A stretch of 43,515 nt of DNA from Selenomonadales bacterium (GCA_003150515.1 QALW01000028.1:1-43515); one strand, 5' to 3'. Positions 16,827-25,274 are shown, counted from the stretch's first letter. The notes: generated by a model not told the origin, from the letters alone. Program-made: numbers and translations.

Positions 16827-17027
16827 GCGCCTCTTAAAACCCGTTCAAGGCGTAATAAAAATAAGCTTTAAAAAAGGGGGGCGGCGCGGAATTCAGGCGC
16901 CTAACCCTCCCGAATGAAAGCTGGCTTTCATTCGGGAGGGTTAGGCGCCGGCCCGGCTCCGCCGGGCTCCGCGCCGCCCCCCTTTTAATAAAAACCTTTT
17001 ACGCCTTGAACGGGTTTTAAGAGGCGC
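16827..17027. repeat. Double-stemmed two-arm cloverleaf element (E5)
   Basis: It lies between the rhamnosidase 3' end and the symporter promoter. An outer perfect 29-bp stem (16827-16855 with 16999-17027) is followed by an AT-rich internal loop, then an inner perfect 19-bp stem (16872-16890 with 16968-16986, GGGGGCGGCGCGGA core). Inside are two perfect hairpins: 16896-16949 (26 bp, loop TG) and 16951-16967 (7 bp, loop TCC). The place of the first hairpin is taken by ATTCA. It is clearly related to E3 but has lost one arm. On the minus strand six T follow the inner stem, so it could terminate the rhamnosidase transcript. Confidence 0.92.
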
Positions 17028-17073
17028 CTTAAATTATAATCCGCCTAAAAATATTCCTCCCCGATACGGCGAA

Positions 17074-19800
17074 TCACTTAACAATAAAACAATAATTTCC
17101 CGAAACGCATTCGAGAATTACGCGCTCCTGCGTTACGCCCAGCAGCCTGAGGCCCTGGACGGCAGAAAACGCGCCGTCATATATAAGCTGCCCGCTCTCA
17201 GTAATGGTTTTGCCTAAAAGCGGAATATGCACCTGCGCCCTGCTGCCCGCAGGAATGCTCAATTTCAAGCTGAACTCTCCGTTTTGGCGCTCCCATGAGC
17301 TGCAAACCTCTCCCAAAACGGTCTGAACGGACGCTCCCGCTCTGTTCAATTCAGAGGGAAGATAAGGCTTTATAACAAGCTGCGAAAAACCCGAGCCCTC
17401 AACAGGCGAAATGCCGGCCAGATATTTATAAAACCACGCGCTCACGCTGGCATACATTGGATGATTATGCGAATTCATACCCCAGCTTGTAGCATATTCC
17501 CAGCGCTCCCATATGGTCGTAGCGCCCATTTTAATCATATAGCCCCAGCTTGGCTCTGTAGTCTGAATCAGTAATTTATAGGCTGCGTCCACATAGCCGT
17601 ATTCGGTCAGCATTTCGGGCAGATACTTGGTGCAGAGATTGCCCGTAGTAAGATGATATCCCCGCGCTTTAACATCTTCGGCCAAATGCCGTGCAACATC
17701 CTGCTCCCTTCCGGCGGGCACAAGGCCCATATAAAGCGCAAAAGCGTTGCAGCCCTGGCTGTTTGTGCCAACATATCCCAATTCCTCATTGAAAAATTCC
17801 TTTATAAACGCTTCTTTTATGAGCTCCGCCCTGGCCGAAAAATCAGCCGCGTCCTCTTTCTTTTCCAGAATCTCGGCAAACCCCTGCATAAGCTTTAAAT
17901 CATAATAAAGATAGCCCGTGCTTATAAGTTCGCCCGGAGTAACGCTGCTTATCGCATCGCACATCTGGCGGGTAGTAAATTCCTTGGGGCCCGCCCAATC
18001 TCCCCAATAACTATATTCCAGAATTCCGTTGCGGCTCTGCCTGTAAAGAAAATCCGTCCATTTTTTCATACCGTCGTATTGATTGGCTATAGAACGCTTA
18101 TTGGCATAATGATCGTATATGGCCTTAGATACTAAAAGATATGAAGCCACGCACGGATCGGCCGGCCTCTGCCCTCTCTTCAGGGGCGCGGTATCAGGTA
18201 TGGCTCCGCTTATGGGCTCCTGCGCGTCCGTTATATCCTGCGCCCACTTTTCGTAGATATGCACCATATTAAAATTATATACGGCCTCCTCATAACGCGC
18301 GGTCATATCGTTGAGCCATCCCATACGCTCGTCCCGCTGGGGGCAGTCGGTAGGAATGGAATGCAGATTGGTCTGCTCGCCCCAAAGGATATTCTCCTGA
18401 ATTTTGTTTATTAATTCATCCCCGCATTCAAAACGCCCGATTTCATCCACGCTTGACCGCACCACGCACGCCTCGAACATATCCTCTTCCGGCTCCTTAA
18501 GCAGGCCGGTAACCTGTATATATCTGAAACCATGATATGTAAAATGCGCCTCAAAAATCTGCCTGCCTCCCTTAAGCCTGTAAACATCCGTCTGCATGGC
18601 GACAGAGCTGCCGTAATTTTCAGCCGCCTTAAGATAATCCTGATTGATTGTGCCGTCCTCATGCAGGATTTCCGAATATCCTATGGTTATAAATTGATCT
18701 TTAATCCCATCTATTTTCATGCTGGCCCAGCCCGCTATATTTTGGCCGAAATCAATTACATACACGCCCTCCTTAGGCTGAGTAATTTTTAATGCCTTAA
18801 GCCGCTTAACTACCCTGATGGGCTCAATAGGCTGAGCCTGAAGCCTGCCTCCGGGCGCCTCGGCCTCCAGGCAATAATAACTCTTATGCAGCGTGTCGGA
18901 ATATTCCGGATTCTCGTCATGTCCGGGCCAGGGCATAAAATTGGCATAAACCTCCCAGCCTTTGCGCGGATGCTCTTTTATTAGATTGGGAGCCACCCTG
19001 CACCAGTTTTCCACTTCAAAGCGATAATCATAGTGCTCGCCGCTGTAAATATTATTATACGTTATAGGAGCCGTGAACATATCCCAGCTCACAGGCTGCG
19101 TGCAGAGGGAAAATTCGCTACCGTCCGTAAAGGCGACGTGCATCTGCAAAATAAATTCCGGATGCTTATGCCATCCCATACCCAGCATTACCCCTATGCA
19201 ATTTTCACCCCTGTTCAGGGAGCCGGTCACGTCATAAGTGACATAAAACACCCGTTTGGAATAATTGGTATAGCCCGGATCCATAACGTTTACGCCCTGC
19301 TTTTGCCCGTTGAGATACAATTCATAATAACCCAGCCCCGCAATATACACCCGCGCGCTCGCTATTTCCTTTTCCAGAGTAAATTCCCTGCGTATAAGCT
19401 GGGCAGGCCCCCCGCAGGGCATTCCCAGCCAGCACCCCTGCCATTCGTCCGGCCGCATAAGAGCGGTTTCAAACCACGCCGTTTCGCTCAATTCCCCGCA
19501 AACGCCGTCCTTATCATATAGGAGCACGCTCCAAAAATAGCGCGTGCGGCTCTTTAAAGGCAGACCGCTGTATTCAATGGCCGTACATTTTTCAGAAAGT
19601 ATTTTGCCGCTGTCCCAGATTTCTCCTCGGCCGGCGGCCGCCTCCGCCTGAGAAAGGCTTATAAAAATTCTGTAAGCGCTTTGGGCCGCGCCCCGTTTCT
19701 GCTGGCAGATTTGCCAGGACAGGCGGGGAAAGGGAACGTCTATTCCCAGCGGATTGGCGAAATATTCGCATTTCAAGCTGCGAGCCTGTATTTTATCCAT
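17074..19800 (-). CDS. Alpha-L-rhamnosidase, GH78
   Basis: Glycoside hydrolase of 908 residues releasing terminal alpha-L-rhamnose from plant glycosides and pectic chains by an inverting mechanism. Domains in order are an N-terminal beta-sandwich region (about 1-130), a jelly-roll carbohydrate-binding part with the motif YYELYLNGQKQGVNVMDPGY, the linker beta domain, the (alpha/alpha)6 catalytic barrel from about residue 430 with the GH78 acid motif DCPQRDERMGW, and a C-terminal beta domain. No signal peptide is visible, so it probably acts in the cytoplasm on imported oligosaccharides. A start 12 codons upstream lacks a ribosome site; GGAGG precedes the ATG used here. The divergent AraC gene is its likely regulator. 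Confidence 0.93.
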   Translation of the reverse strand: MDKIQARSLKCEYFANPLGIDVPFPRLSWQICQQKRGAAQSAYRIFISLSQAEAAAGRGEIWDSGKILSEKCTAIEYSGLPLKSRTRYFWSVLLYDKDGVCGELSETAWFETALMRPDEWQGCWLGMPCGGPAQLIRREFTLEKEIASARVYIAGLGYYELYLNGQKQGVNVMDPGYTNYSKRVFYVTYDVTGSLNRGENCIGVMLGMGWHKHPEFILQMHVAFTDGSEFSLCTQPVSWDMFTAPITYNNIYSGEHYDYRFEVENWCRVAPNLIKEHPRKGWEVYANFMPWPGHDENPEYSDTLHKSYYCLEAEAPGGRLQAQPIEPIRVVKRLKALKITQPKEGVYVIDFGQNIAGWASMKIDGIKDQFITIGYSEILHEDGTINQDYLKAAENYGSSVAMQTDVYRLKGGRQIFEAHFTYHGFRYIQVTGLLKEPEEDMFEACVVRSSVDEIGRFECGDELINKIQENILWGEQTNLHSIPTDCPQRDERMGWLNDMTARYEEAVYNFNMVHIYEKWAQDITDAQEPISGAIPDTAPLKRGQRPADPCVASYLLVSKAIYDHYANKRSIANQYDGMKKWTDFLYRQSRNGILEYSYWGDWAGPKEFTTRQMCDAISSVTPGELISTGYLYYDLKLMQGFAEILEKKEDAADFSARAELIKEAFIKEFFNEELGYVGTNSQGCNAFALYMGLVPAGREQDVARHLAEDVKARGYHLTTGNLCTKYLPEMLTEYGYVDAAYKLLIQTTEPSWGYMIKMGATTIWERWEYATSWGMNSHNHPMYASVSAWFYKYLAGISPVEGSGFSQLVIKPYLPSELNRAGASVQTVLGEVCSSWERQNGEFSLKLSIPAGSRAQVHIPLLGKTITESGQLIYDGAFSAVQGLRLLGVTQERVILECVSGNYCFIVK

Positions 19801-19830
19801 AGCGTATATCCTCCAAGAGATTTTTAATAT

Positions 19831-19860
19831 TGACACCTTAATTCTAACAGAGATATAATA
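19831..19860 (+). promoter_or_regulatory. Promoter of the second AraC-type gene
   Basis: TTGACA and TATAAT, both perfect, are 18 bp apart on the plus strand. This is a vegetative-type promoter giving a leader of roughly 70 nt for the regulator at 19939. It lies within the divergent region shared with the rhamnosidase gene. Confidence 0.7.
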
Positions 19861-19875
19861 GATATGAAATGAAGC

Positions 19876-19902
19876 AAACTAACATAAACTAGTATAAAAC
19901 TA
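19876..19902. promoter_or_regulatory. Three phased AAACTA repeats, candidate operator
   Basis: AAACTA occurs at 19876, 19886 and 19897, so spacing is 10 and 11 bp, one helical turn. Phased direct repeats are the usual form of AraC-family binding sites. They lie downstream of the regulator's promoter and upstream of the rhamnosidase start, suitable for autorepression and activation of the divergent gene. Inferred. Confidence 0.45.
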
Positions 19903-19938
19903 ACCAGATTAAAATTTTTTGCGTTTGGACGGTAGATT

Positions 19939-20763
19939 ATGGCTCCGGACACAACATACAGGCACATGCCCGGCAAATTAAAAATCAATTATATTAACGG
20001 AGGCTGCGGCTTCCCTCAGGATAATCAGGCCCAAACGCAGAACGAACGGCTTATTTTCTTATATTCAGGCGGCCTTTTTTGCAATTCGCCCGGGCAGAAA
20101 TTATACGCGGAAGCTCCGGCTTTAATATTAATACCGGCCGGCGCGCATTCGCCTTTTACCGCCCCCGCGGCTCATTATGAATTATTCTGGGCGGATTTTA
20201 CTCTCCTATGCGGAAATTTCAGGCTTTTTGAACGCTTTGAAAAGCCTGTATGCGCGCCCGTTCAGGACGCCCCGGCTATTTTTTCCCTCTTTAAAAGCAT
20301 AATCCATCCCGCTCCCCATCCTCTTTCGGGCCCGCTGAAGCAAAAATCCGCTCTGCTCAAAATTATTTCCTCCATGGGCAATATCTTCACAGACAATATA
20401 AAATATGAAAACTATGAGCAGCGTATAGCCGTTGTTTTGGAATACATTGAGCAAAATCTCGGCAGGGAAATTAAAATAGAAGAATTGGCCGCCCTCTGGC
20501 CGCTGCATCCCAATTACTTTATACGTTTTTTCAAATCGCAGACCGGTCTCCCGCCTATGGCCTATATAGCTAACGCACGGCTTAATAAAGCCCGCGGGCT
20601 TTTAAAGGATACTGATATTCCAATGAACGAAATAGCCGCCGGCGTAGGCATATCCGACTACAGCTATTTTTCCAGGCAGTTTAAAAAAGCTACCGGCTAC
20701 ACGCCCAGCCAATACCGCCGTCTGATGAAAGCGCAGGCCGCCCCCAATAATCCGGAATTATAA
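19939..20763 (+). CDS. AraC-family regulator, probable rhamnosidase regulator
   Basis: Protein of 274 residues with an N-terminal cupin-like sensor (about 20-110; the stretch ALILIPAGAHSPF is typical of the sugar-binding beta-barrel) and a C-terminal AraC DNA-binding domain (about 170-268) with IKIEELAALWPLHPNYFIRF and the second motif ending GYTPSQYRRL. The ATG has only a weak ribosome site. It is divergent from the GH78 gene across 138 bp, an arrangement usual for local sugar-responsive control, so rhamnose or a rhamnoside is a plausible ligand. A terminator follows it. Confidence 0.88.
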   Translation: MAPDTTYRHMPGKLKINYINGGCGFPQDNQAQTQNERLIFLYSGGLFCNSPGQKLYAEAPALILIPAGAHSPFTAPAAHYELFWADFTLLCGNFRLFERFEKPVCAPVQDAPAIFSLFKSIIHPAPHPLSGPLKQKSALLKIISSMGNIFTDNIKYENYEQRIAVVLEYIEQNLGREIKIEELAALWPLHPNYFIRFFKSQTGLPPMAYIANARLNKARGLLKDTDIPMNEIAAGVGISDYSYFSRQFKKATGYTPSQYRRLMKAQAAPNNPEL

Positions 20764-20848
20764 ACTGTTTCCCTCAAAAATACAGGCGTTTATTAAATGA
20801 TTCAGGCTTGCCCCGTCATAAAGGCAGGAATCATTGGCCGCCTATCCC

Positions 20849-20869
20849 CGCGCTCTCAGCGCGTTTTTT
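20849..20869 (+). terminator. Intrinsic terminator after the AraC-type gene
   Basis: CGCGCT and AGCGCG pair around a CTC loop and are followed by six T. It lies 85 bp after the AraC stop and just before the acyl-CoA synthetase promoter. Confidence 0.75.
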
Positions 20870-20901
20870 AAAGCTTCGGCCGGTTTTAGGCTCAAATTTG
20901 C

Positions 20902-20929
20902 TTGCCAAATTCAAAAAATTTGCTATAAT
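20902..20929 (+). promoter_or_regulatory. Promoter of the acyl-CoA synthetase gene
   Basis: TTGCCA and a perfect TATAAT are separated by 16 bp, about 50 bp before the start at 20982. Confidence 0.5.
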
Positions 20930-20981
20930 TTAAAAGACAGAAGAGATTCTGTTTGTTTTTTTATATAGGAGGCTTAAAAGT

Positions 20982-22646
20982 ATGGATGATTTTATTACCC
21001 AAACCCTTGGCGGCGTTATGGAAGGACTGGCCCAAAAATATCCCGACAAGGAAGCCATAAAATACACCGACCGCGATTATTGCCGCACCTGGTCGCAGTT
21101 CAACGACGAAATTGAGACCATAGCCCGCGCTTTCATGGCTCTGGGCGTCAAAAAGGGAGAGCATATCGCCATATGGGCCACTAACGTGCCCGAATGGCTT
21201 ATGACTTTTTTTGCCGCGGCCAAAATGGGCGGAGTGCTGGTAACGGTCAATACTAATTATAAGGTGTTCGAGCTGGAATATCTGCTCAAACAGAGCGATA
21301 CCAAGCTGCTTGTTATGATTGGAGGCACAAAAAATAACGACTACGTTGAAAGCGTCCGGCAGCTTTGCCCTGATTTAGCCAATTCCAAGCCCGGCGAAAT
21401 AGACAGCCCCAAGCTGCCCTGCTTAAAAACCATAGTTTTCGCCGGAGAGGACTGCCCTCAGGGCATGGTGCCCTGGAAAGAGCTTTATAATATCGCGCAG
21501 CAAGTGCCCTATGAACAGTTCAAGGCAGTCAGAGACAGCCTGGACTGCCACGAGGTGGTAAATATGCAGTACACCTCGGGCACAACCGGCTTTCCAAAAG
21601 GCGTAATGCTTACCCATTACAATATTCTCAATAACGGGCGCGCAATAGGCGACTGCATGAAATTTACCGATCAGGACAAGCTCTGCATAACCGTTCCCTT
21701 TTTTCATTGCTTCGGCATGGTGCTGGCTCTCATGGCATGCATAACCCACGGCACCTCTTTCGTACCTATTGACGCGTTTTCCCCTATAAAGGTTATGCGC
21801 GCTCTTACCTCTGAAAAATGCACGGCCGTGCACGGAGTGCCAACCATGTTCATAGCCATGCTTGAACATCCCGAATTTGACACCTTTGATTTTTCCCACA
21901 TGCGCACGGGCATTATGGCCGGCTCTCCCTGCCCCATAAAAGTTATGCAGGACGTAATAGAGAAAATGCATATGCCCGAAATAACCATTACCTTCGGCCA
22001 GACCGAGGCTTCCCCCGGCTGCACCATGACTCGGACGGACGACAGCCTGGAAAAGCGGGTGGCCACAGTGGGCCGCGCGCTGCCCGGGGTGGAATGCAAA
22101 ATTATAAATACTGAAACGGGCGAAACGGTAGGCCCGGGAGTAGTTGGCGAATTCTGCGCGCGCGGATATAATATAATGAAAGGCTATTATAAAATGCCCG
22201 AAGCGACGGCTATGGCGATAGATAAAGACGGCTGGCTGCATCTGGGCGATTTAGCGGTAATGGACGAGGACGGCTATTATAAGATTACCGGCAGAATTAA
22301 GGATATGATTATCCGCGGCGGCGAAAATATCTATCCTAAAGAGCTGGAGGATTTCATGTACACTCATCCAAAGGTGCAGGACGTCCAGGTTATAGGCGTG
22401 CCCAGCAAGCAGTACGGTGAGGAGATTATGGCCTGTATCATTCTCAAGCAGGGCCAGGAAATGACTGAAGAGGAAGTCAAGGATTATTTCCGCGCCCAGA
22501 TGAGCAGGCATAAGGTGCCCAGATATGTGCGTTTTATGGACTCCTTCCCCATGACGGCCAGCGGCAAGATTCAGAAGTTCGTCCTGCGCGAGCAGGCAAT
22601 AGAGCTGCTTAATCTTCAGGCCGACGCCTCCATAGAGACCGCATAA
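20982..22646 (+). CDS. Acyl-CoA synthetase (AMP-binding, acyl-adenylate forming)
   Basis: Cytoplasmic enzyme of 554 residues that activates a carboxylic acid as the acyl-adenylate and transfers it to CoA. The phosphate loop YTSGTTGFPKGVMLTHYN is at about residue 200, the adenine-binding TFGQTEASPG motif in the middle, the hinge GRIKDMIIRGGENIYPKEL near 435, and the catalytic C-terminal lysine in MTASGKIQKF near 530. Length fits medium- or long-chain fatty acyl-CoA synthetases of the B. subtilis YngI kind, but the chain length is not readable. TAGGAGG precedes the ATG. A TIM-barrel protein follows after 48 bp, perhaps in the same transcript. Confidence 0.9.
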   Translation: MDDFITQTLGGVMEGLAQKYPDKEAIKYTDRDYCRTWSQFNDEIETIARAFMALGVKKGEHIAIWATNVPEWLMTFFAAAKMGGVLVTVNTNYKVFELEYLLKQSDTKLLVMIGGTKNNDYVESVRQLCPDLANSKPGEIDSPKLPCLKTIVFAGEDCPQGMVPWKELYNIAQQVPYEQFKAVRDSLDCHEVVNMQYTSGTTGFPKGVMLTHYNILNNGRAIGDCMKFTDQDKLCITVPFFHCFGMVLALMACITHGTSFVPIDAFSPIKVMRALTSEKCTAVHGVPTMFIAMLEHPEFDTFDFSHMRTGIMAGSPCPIKVMQDVIEKMHMPEITITFGQTEASPGCTMTRTDDSLEKRVATVGRALPGVECKIINTETGETVGPGVVGEFCARGYNIMKGYYKMPEATAMAIDKDGWLHLGDLAVMDEDGYYKITGRIKDMIIRGGENIYPKELEDFMYTHPKVQDVQVIGVPSKQYGEEIMACIILKQGQEMTEEEVKDYFRAQMSRHKVPRYVRFMDSFPMTASGKIQKFVLREQAIELLNLQADASIETA

Positions 22647-22694
22647 TATATTAAGAATATATATATCACGCCGAAAGAAAGGTATGAAATTAAT

Positions 22695-23504
22695 ATGAAA
22701 TTATCCTTTTCAACATTGGGCTGTCCCAACTGGACATGGAACGAAATACTGGCCATAGCCAAGGATTTGGGCATGTCGGGAGTAGAACTCCGCGGGCTGG
22801 GAGACGAAATGTACGCCCCCGATTTAAAAATATTCGCGCCGGACAAACTGGACGGCACTATGAGCAAGCTTAATCAAATGGGCCTGGAAATACCCATTCT
22901 AACCTCTGGCGCTTATTTTGCGGATAAAAACAAGGCGGAGGAAGCCTTCGGAGAGGCGTGCGCCTATATTGACCTGGCAGACAAAGCTCAAATACCCTAT
23001 ATCCGCGTAATGGCCGAGCCCACTCCCGAGCCTCAGAATGGAGATATGCGCCTGGCGGCCAAATTCTACGGCCAGCTATGCGATTACGCCAAGGATACCT
23101 CTGTTATCCCCCTTATAGAGAGCAACGGTCAGCTTGCTTCCCTGGGCGCAATGCAGGATTTCCTTTCGGCCGCCGGAAGAAGCAATATGGGCGTGCTCTG
23201 GGATATACATCACACCGTGCGCTTTTACGGCGAAACTCCGGGGCGCGCCGTCTCCGCTCTGGGCAGATATATTAAGCATGTGCATATAAAAGATTCCTTT
23301 ATGGAAAACGGGAAAATCAGCTATAGAATGATGGGCTACGGAGATATTCCCGCTTTGGACGCATTGCGCGAACTGGAAAATATATGTTACGGCGGCTTTA
23401 TCTCCTTTGAATGGGTTAAGCGCTGGAATCCTGAATTAGAAGAGCCGGGAATAGCTTTTGCATATTTTTGCAGCTATATGAATTACCTGCTCAAAAAACT
23501 GTAA
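22695..23504 (+). CDS. Sugar phosphate isomerase/epimerase-like TIM-barrel protein
   Basis: Protein of 269 residues in the xylose-isomerase-like TIM-barrel (AP endonuclease 2) superfamily. It opens LSFSTLGCPNWTWNEILAIA, the usual first strand. Metal-ligand positions are suggested by IESNG near residue 140, DIHHT near 175, HVHIKD near 197 and the C-terminal FEWVKRW. Members act as sugar or inositol isomerases, epimerases or dehydratases, with one divalent metal. The specific substrate is not identifiable. GAAAGAAAGG precedes the ATG. Nearby genes (rhamnosidase, acyl-CoA synthetase) do not fix a pathway. Confidence 0.8.
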   Translation: MKLSFSTLGCPNWTWNEILAIAKDLGMSGVELRGLGDEMYAPDLKIFAPDKLDGTMSKLNQMGLEIPILTSGAYFADKNKAEEAFGEACAYIDLADKAQIPYIRVMAEPTPEPQNGDMRLAAKFYGQLCDYAKDTSVIPLIESNGQLASLGAMQDFLSAAGRSNMGVLWDIHHTVRFYGETPGRAVSALGRYIKHVHIKDSFMENGKISYRMMGYGDIPALDALRELENICYGGFISFEWVKRWNPELEEPGIAFAYFCSYMNYLLKKL

Positions 23505-23513
23505 AAGACGTTA

Positions 23514-23702
23514 AAAAGAGCGTATGCTATAATGCGCGCCATTCCCCCGGCGCGGCGCCCCGCCTAAGGCGGGGCCGGCCGCGCATGTGCTTTTCCCAAA
23601 AGCTCTGCTTTTGGGAAAACGCGCGTGCGCGGCTTAATTTTGCCGCTTTGCGGCAAAATACCGCGCCGGGGGAATGGCGCGCATTATAGCATACGCTCTT
23701 TT
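23514..23702. repeat. Cloverleaf inverted-repeat element (E6) between convergent genes
   Basis: It starts 9 bp after the TIM-barrel stop and ends 14 bp before the hydrolase stop. A perfect 42-bp stem (23514-23555 with 23661-23702) encloses three hairpins: 23557-23575 (8 bp, loop TAA), 23578-23633 (8 bp base, mismatched middle, 13-bp perfect tip, loop TCT) and 23637-23659 (10 bp, loop TTT). The stem is bounded by an A-run on the left and four T on the right, so in either direction it resembles an enormous terminator. The inner stem GGCGCGG is shared with E3 and E5. Confidence 0.92.
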
Positions 23703-23716
23703 ACTGCCCCGAAAAA

Positions 23717-24910
23717 TTAAAGCGTAATAAATTTAGAAGAGACAACATAGCAGCCGTCGGCACAGAAATTTCTTATCTCTACATAATAGCTGTGCGCGCT
23801 TTCGGGCAGCACAGCCCTGAGCTCTCCTGTTTGGGGAGTATAATCGCATTTAACCTCCTGCCACTGCTGCTGAATCTCCGATTGCTCATTATAGGAAAGC
23901 TCCTCAGTTATATAATAGCAAATTGCTTCAACGCGCGATACGTCATTAGCCTGTTTAATCTCAAGCTCTACATTTCTTTTTGAAGAAGCGTCCGGCTGTC
24001 TGACAACTGAAGTTAGAGGGAGCCCGCCTTTAACCGCCCAATCGGCAAACCGATATATCTCCAGCGGAACCCAGCCCTGCACATGCCCGTGAAGCATATC
24101 TATACGCATGGAAAGCGCCGCCCTTTGAATGGTATCCTCATAGGAAGCGTTATTGGTATTAATAGAAAACGCCCCGTCGCTGGCCCAGCACACCCATAAA
24201 ACAGGCGCAGATGAATAATTCAGCCTCCTGCTCGCGTCCCAGAGCTTCAAGGCTCCGGGAGTAAAACAATCCTTCATCCATGTAAGGCTCTCTCCCAAAT
24301 GCGCGCAGCCATATACGGGAATATAAAACGCAAATCTATTGTCATGGTTCATAACTATGGAGGTGATAACTCCGCCCCAGGATATGCCGGTAACGCCTAT
24401 TTTGCCGCTGTCTATTCTCTCGTCCGCACGCAGCAGATTATGAGCCAATATAACGCTTCCCACAGCATGATACATCCATTGACTGCTTAATTCCTGTTCA
24501 TAGCTTTTCATGCCGTCGTTATCAGGTATAAGAGTCCAGCCGTCCGCTTTCAGCTCCATTTCATCAATTTCATGCGTCCAATCTTCAGGCGCATAAATAT
24601 TAATCTTCCCCGCTCTTTTGGGGAAATGCCCGGTATTGCCCATGGCTATAGCCGCATAGCCTCTCTCATTCCAGATTCTGACCCATTCGGCAAAGGCATG
24701 CCCGCCCCCTCCGTGCACCAGCACTACAGCAGGAACGGGATTCGCAGGCGAAGCGCTTTCAGGCACGCCCATATAGGCAAAAATTCGGGTGGGAGTTCCC
24801 CCTTTGGGGAGCCCCTCGTATAAAAGCGCCTTAATGCCTGGATAATCAGGCTGCTCATATCCAGGCAGCTCTTCCCATTTTGGCGTTACGTCCATAATTT
24901 CCTTAAACAT
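23717..24910 (-). CDS. Alpha/beta hydrolase (acetyl xylan esterase/dienelactone hydrolase-like), cytoplasmic
   Basis: Hydrolase of 397 residues with an oxyanion loop HGGGG (residues 66-70) and the nucleophile elbow GISWGG, Ser177. The alpha/beta domain fills about residues 20-310 and a C-terminal beta domain of about 90 residues follows. No signal peptide is seen. GGAGGAGG lies before the ATG used here; an earlier in-frame start (24967) has no such site. It is a close paralogue of the lipoprotein at 25275-26723, sharing runs such as GVTGISWGG/GLTGISWGG and YAAIAM. A carbohydrate or xenobiotic ester is a likely substrate, but this is inference from the fold. Confidence 0.82.
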   Translation of the reverse strand: MFKEIMDVTPKWEELPGYEQPDYPGIKALLYEGLPKGGTPTRIFAYMGVPESASPANPVPAVVLVHGGGGHAFAEWVRIWNERGYAAIAMGNTGHFPKRAGKINIYAPEDWTHEIDEMELKADGWTLIPDNDGMKSYEQELSSQWMYHAVGSVILAHNLLRADERIDSGKIGVTGISWGGVITSIVMNHDNRFAFYIPVYGCAHLGESLTWMKDCFTPGALKLWDASRRLNYSSAPVLWVCWASDGAFSINTNNASYEDTIQRAALSMRIDMLHGHVQGWVPLEIYRFADWAVKGGLPLTSVVRQPDASSKRNVELEIKQANDVSRVEAICYYITEELSYNEQSEIQQQWQEVKCDYTPQTGELRAVLPESAHSYYVEIRNFCADGCYVVSSKFITL

Positions 24911-25025
24911 TTTTTCCTCCTCCATTAATGCCCCGCAGGCAAGCTTATCATATTTATATATGCGCATTAAAACATATTTATGTTCCCGCGTATATATCCC
25001 GTTTAACTTCTATGCTTTTGAAACA

Positions 25026-25054
25026 ATTATATAATATTTACTCCTCTAAGGCAA
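25026..25054 (-). promoter_or_regulatory. Promoter of the cytoplasmic hydrolase gene
   Basis: On the minus strand TTGCCT (25049-25054) and TATAAT (25026-25031) are 17 bp apart. The leader is about 110 nt. The motif TTTCAAAAGCATA at 25011-25023 (minus) lies at the expected transcript start and recurs, with one change, upstream of the paralogue (26832-26844). Confidence 0.5.
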
Positions 25055-25065
25055 TACCTGAATAA

Positions 25066-25107
25066 AAAACAGCCCTGCGCCGGTTAATAAAAGGGAGGGC
25101 TGTTTCT
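25066..25107 (-). terminator. Intrinsic terminator after the lipoprotein hydrolase
   Basis: AACAGCCCTCCC and AGGGCTGTT pair across a loop of about 16-18 nt and are followed on the minus strand by TTTTTT. It separates the two paralogous genes into independent transcripts. The stretch 25108-25274 between it and the stop codon holds nothing else I can recognise. Confidence 0.7.
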
Positions 25108-25274
25108 CATTCCATATAATTCAATTATGCCGCAATCGCGCCGCAGGGAGAATATTCTTTCATCCCTAAAGAACCGCCGCTCTTTCTCAAAATATCCAAA
25201 AGCTCTTAAATACGCTCAGCAAGCGAAAAGCTTTCTCCCCAAAAACGCAATATATTCTGATTACTCTTTCCGCT

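Noticed and set aside
21423..22241. Long minus-strand open frame of 272 codons
   Set aside because: It is antisense to the acyl-CoA synthetase, rich in His, Gly and Tyr, with no ribosome site; a codon-bias shadow.
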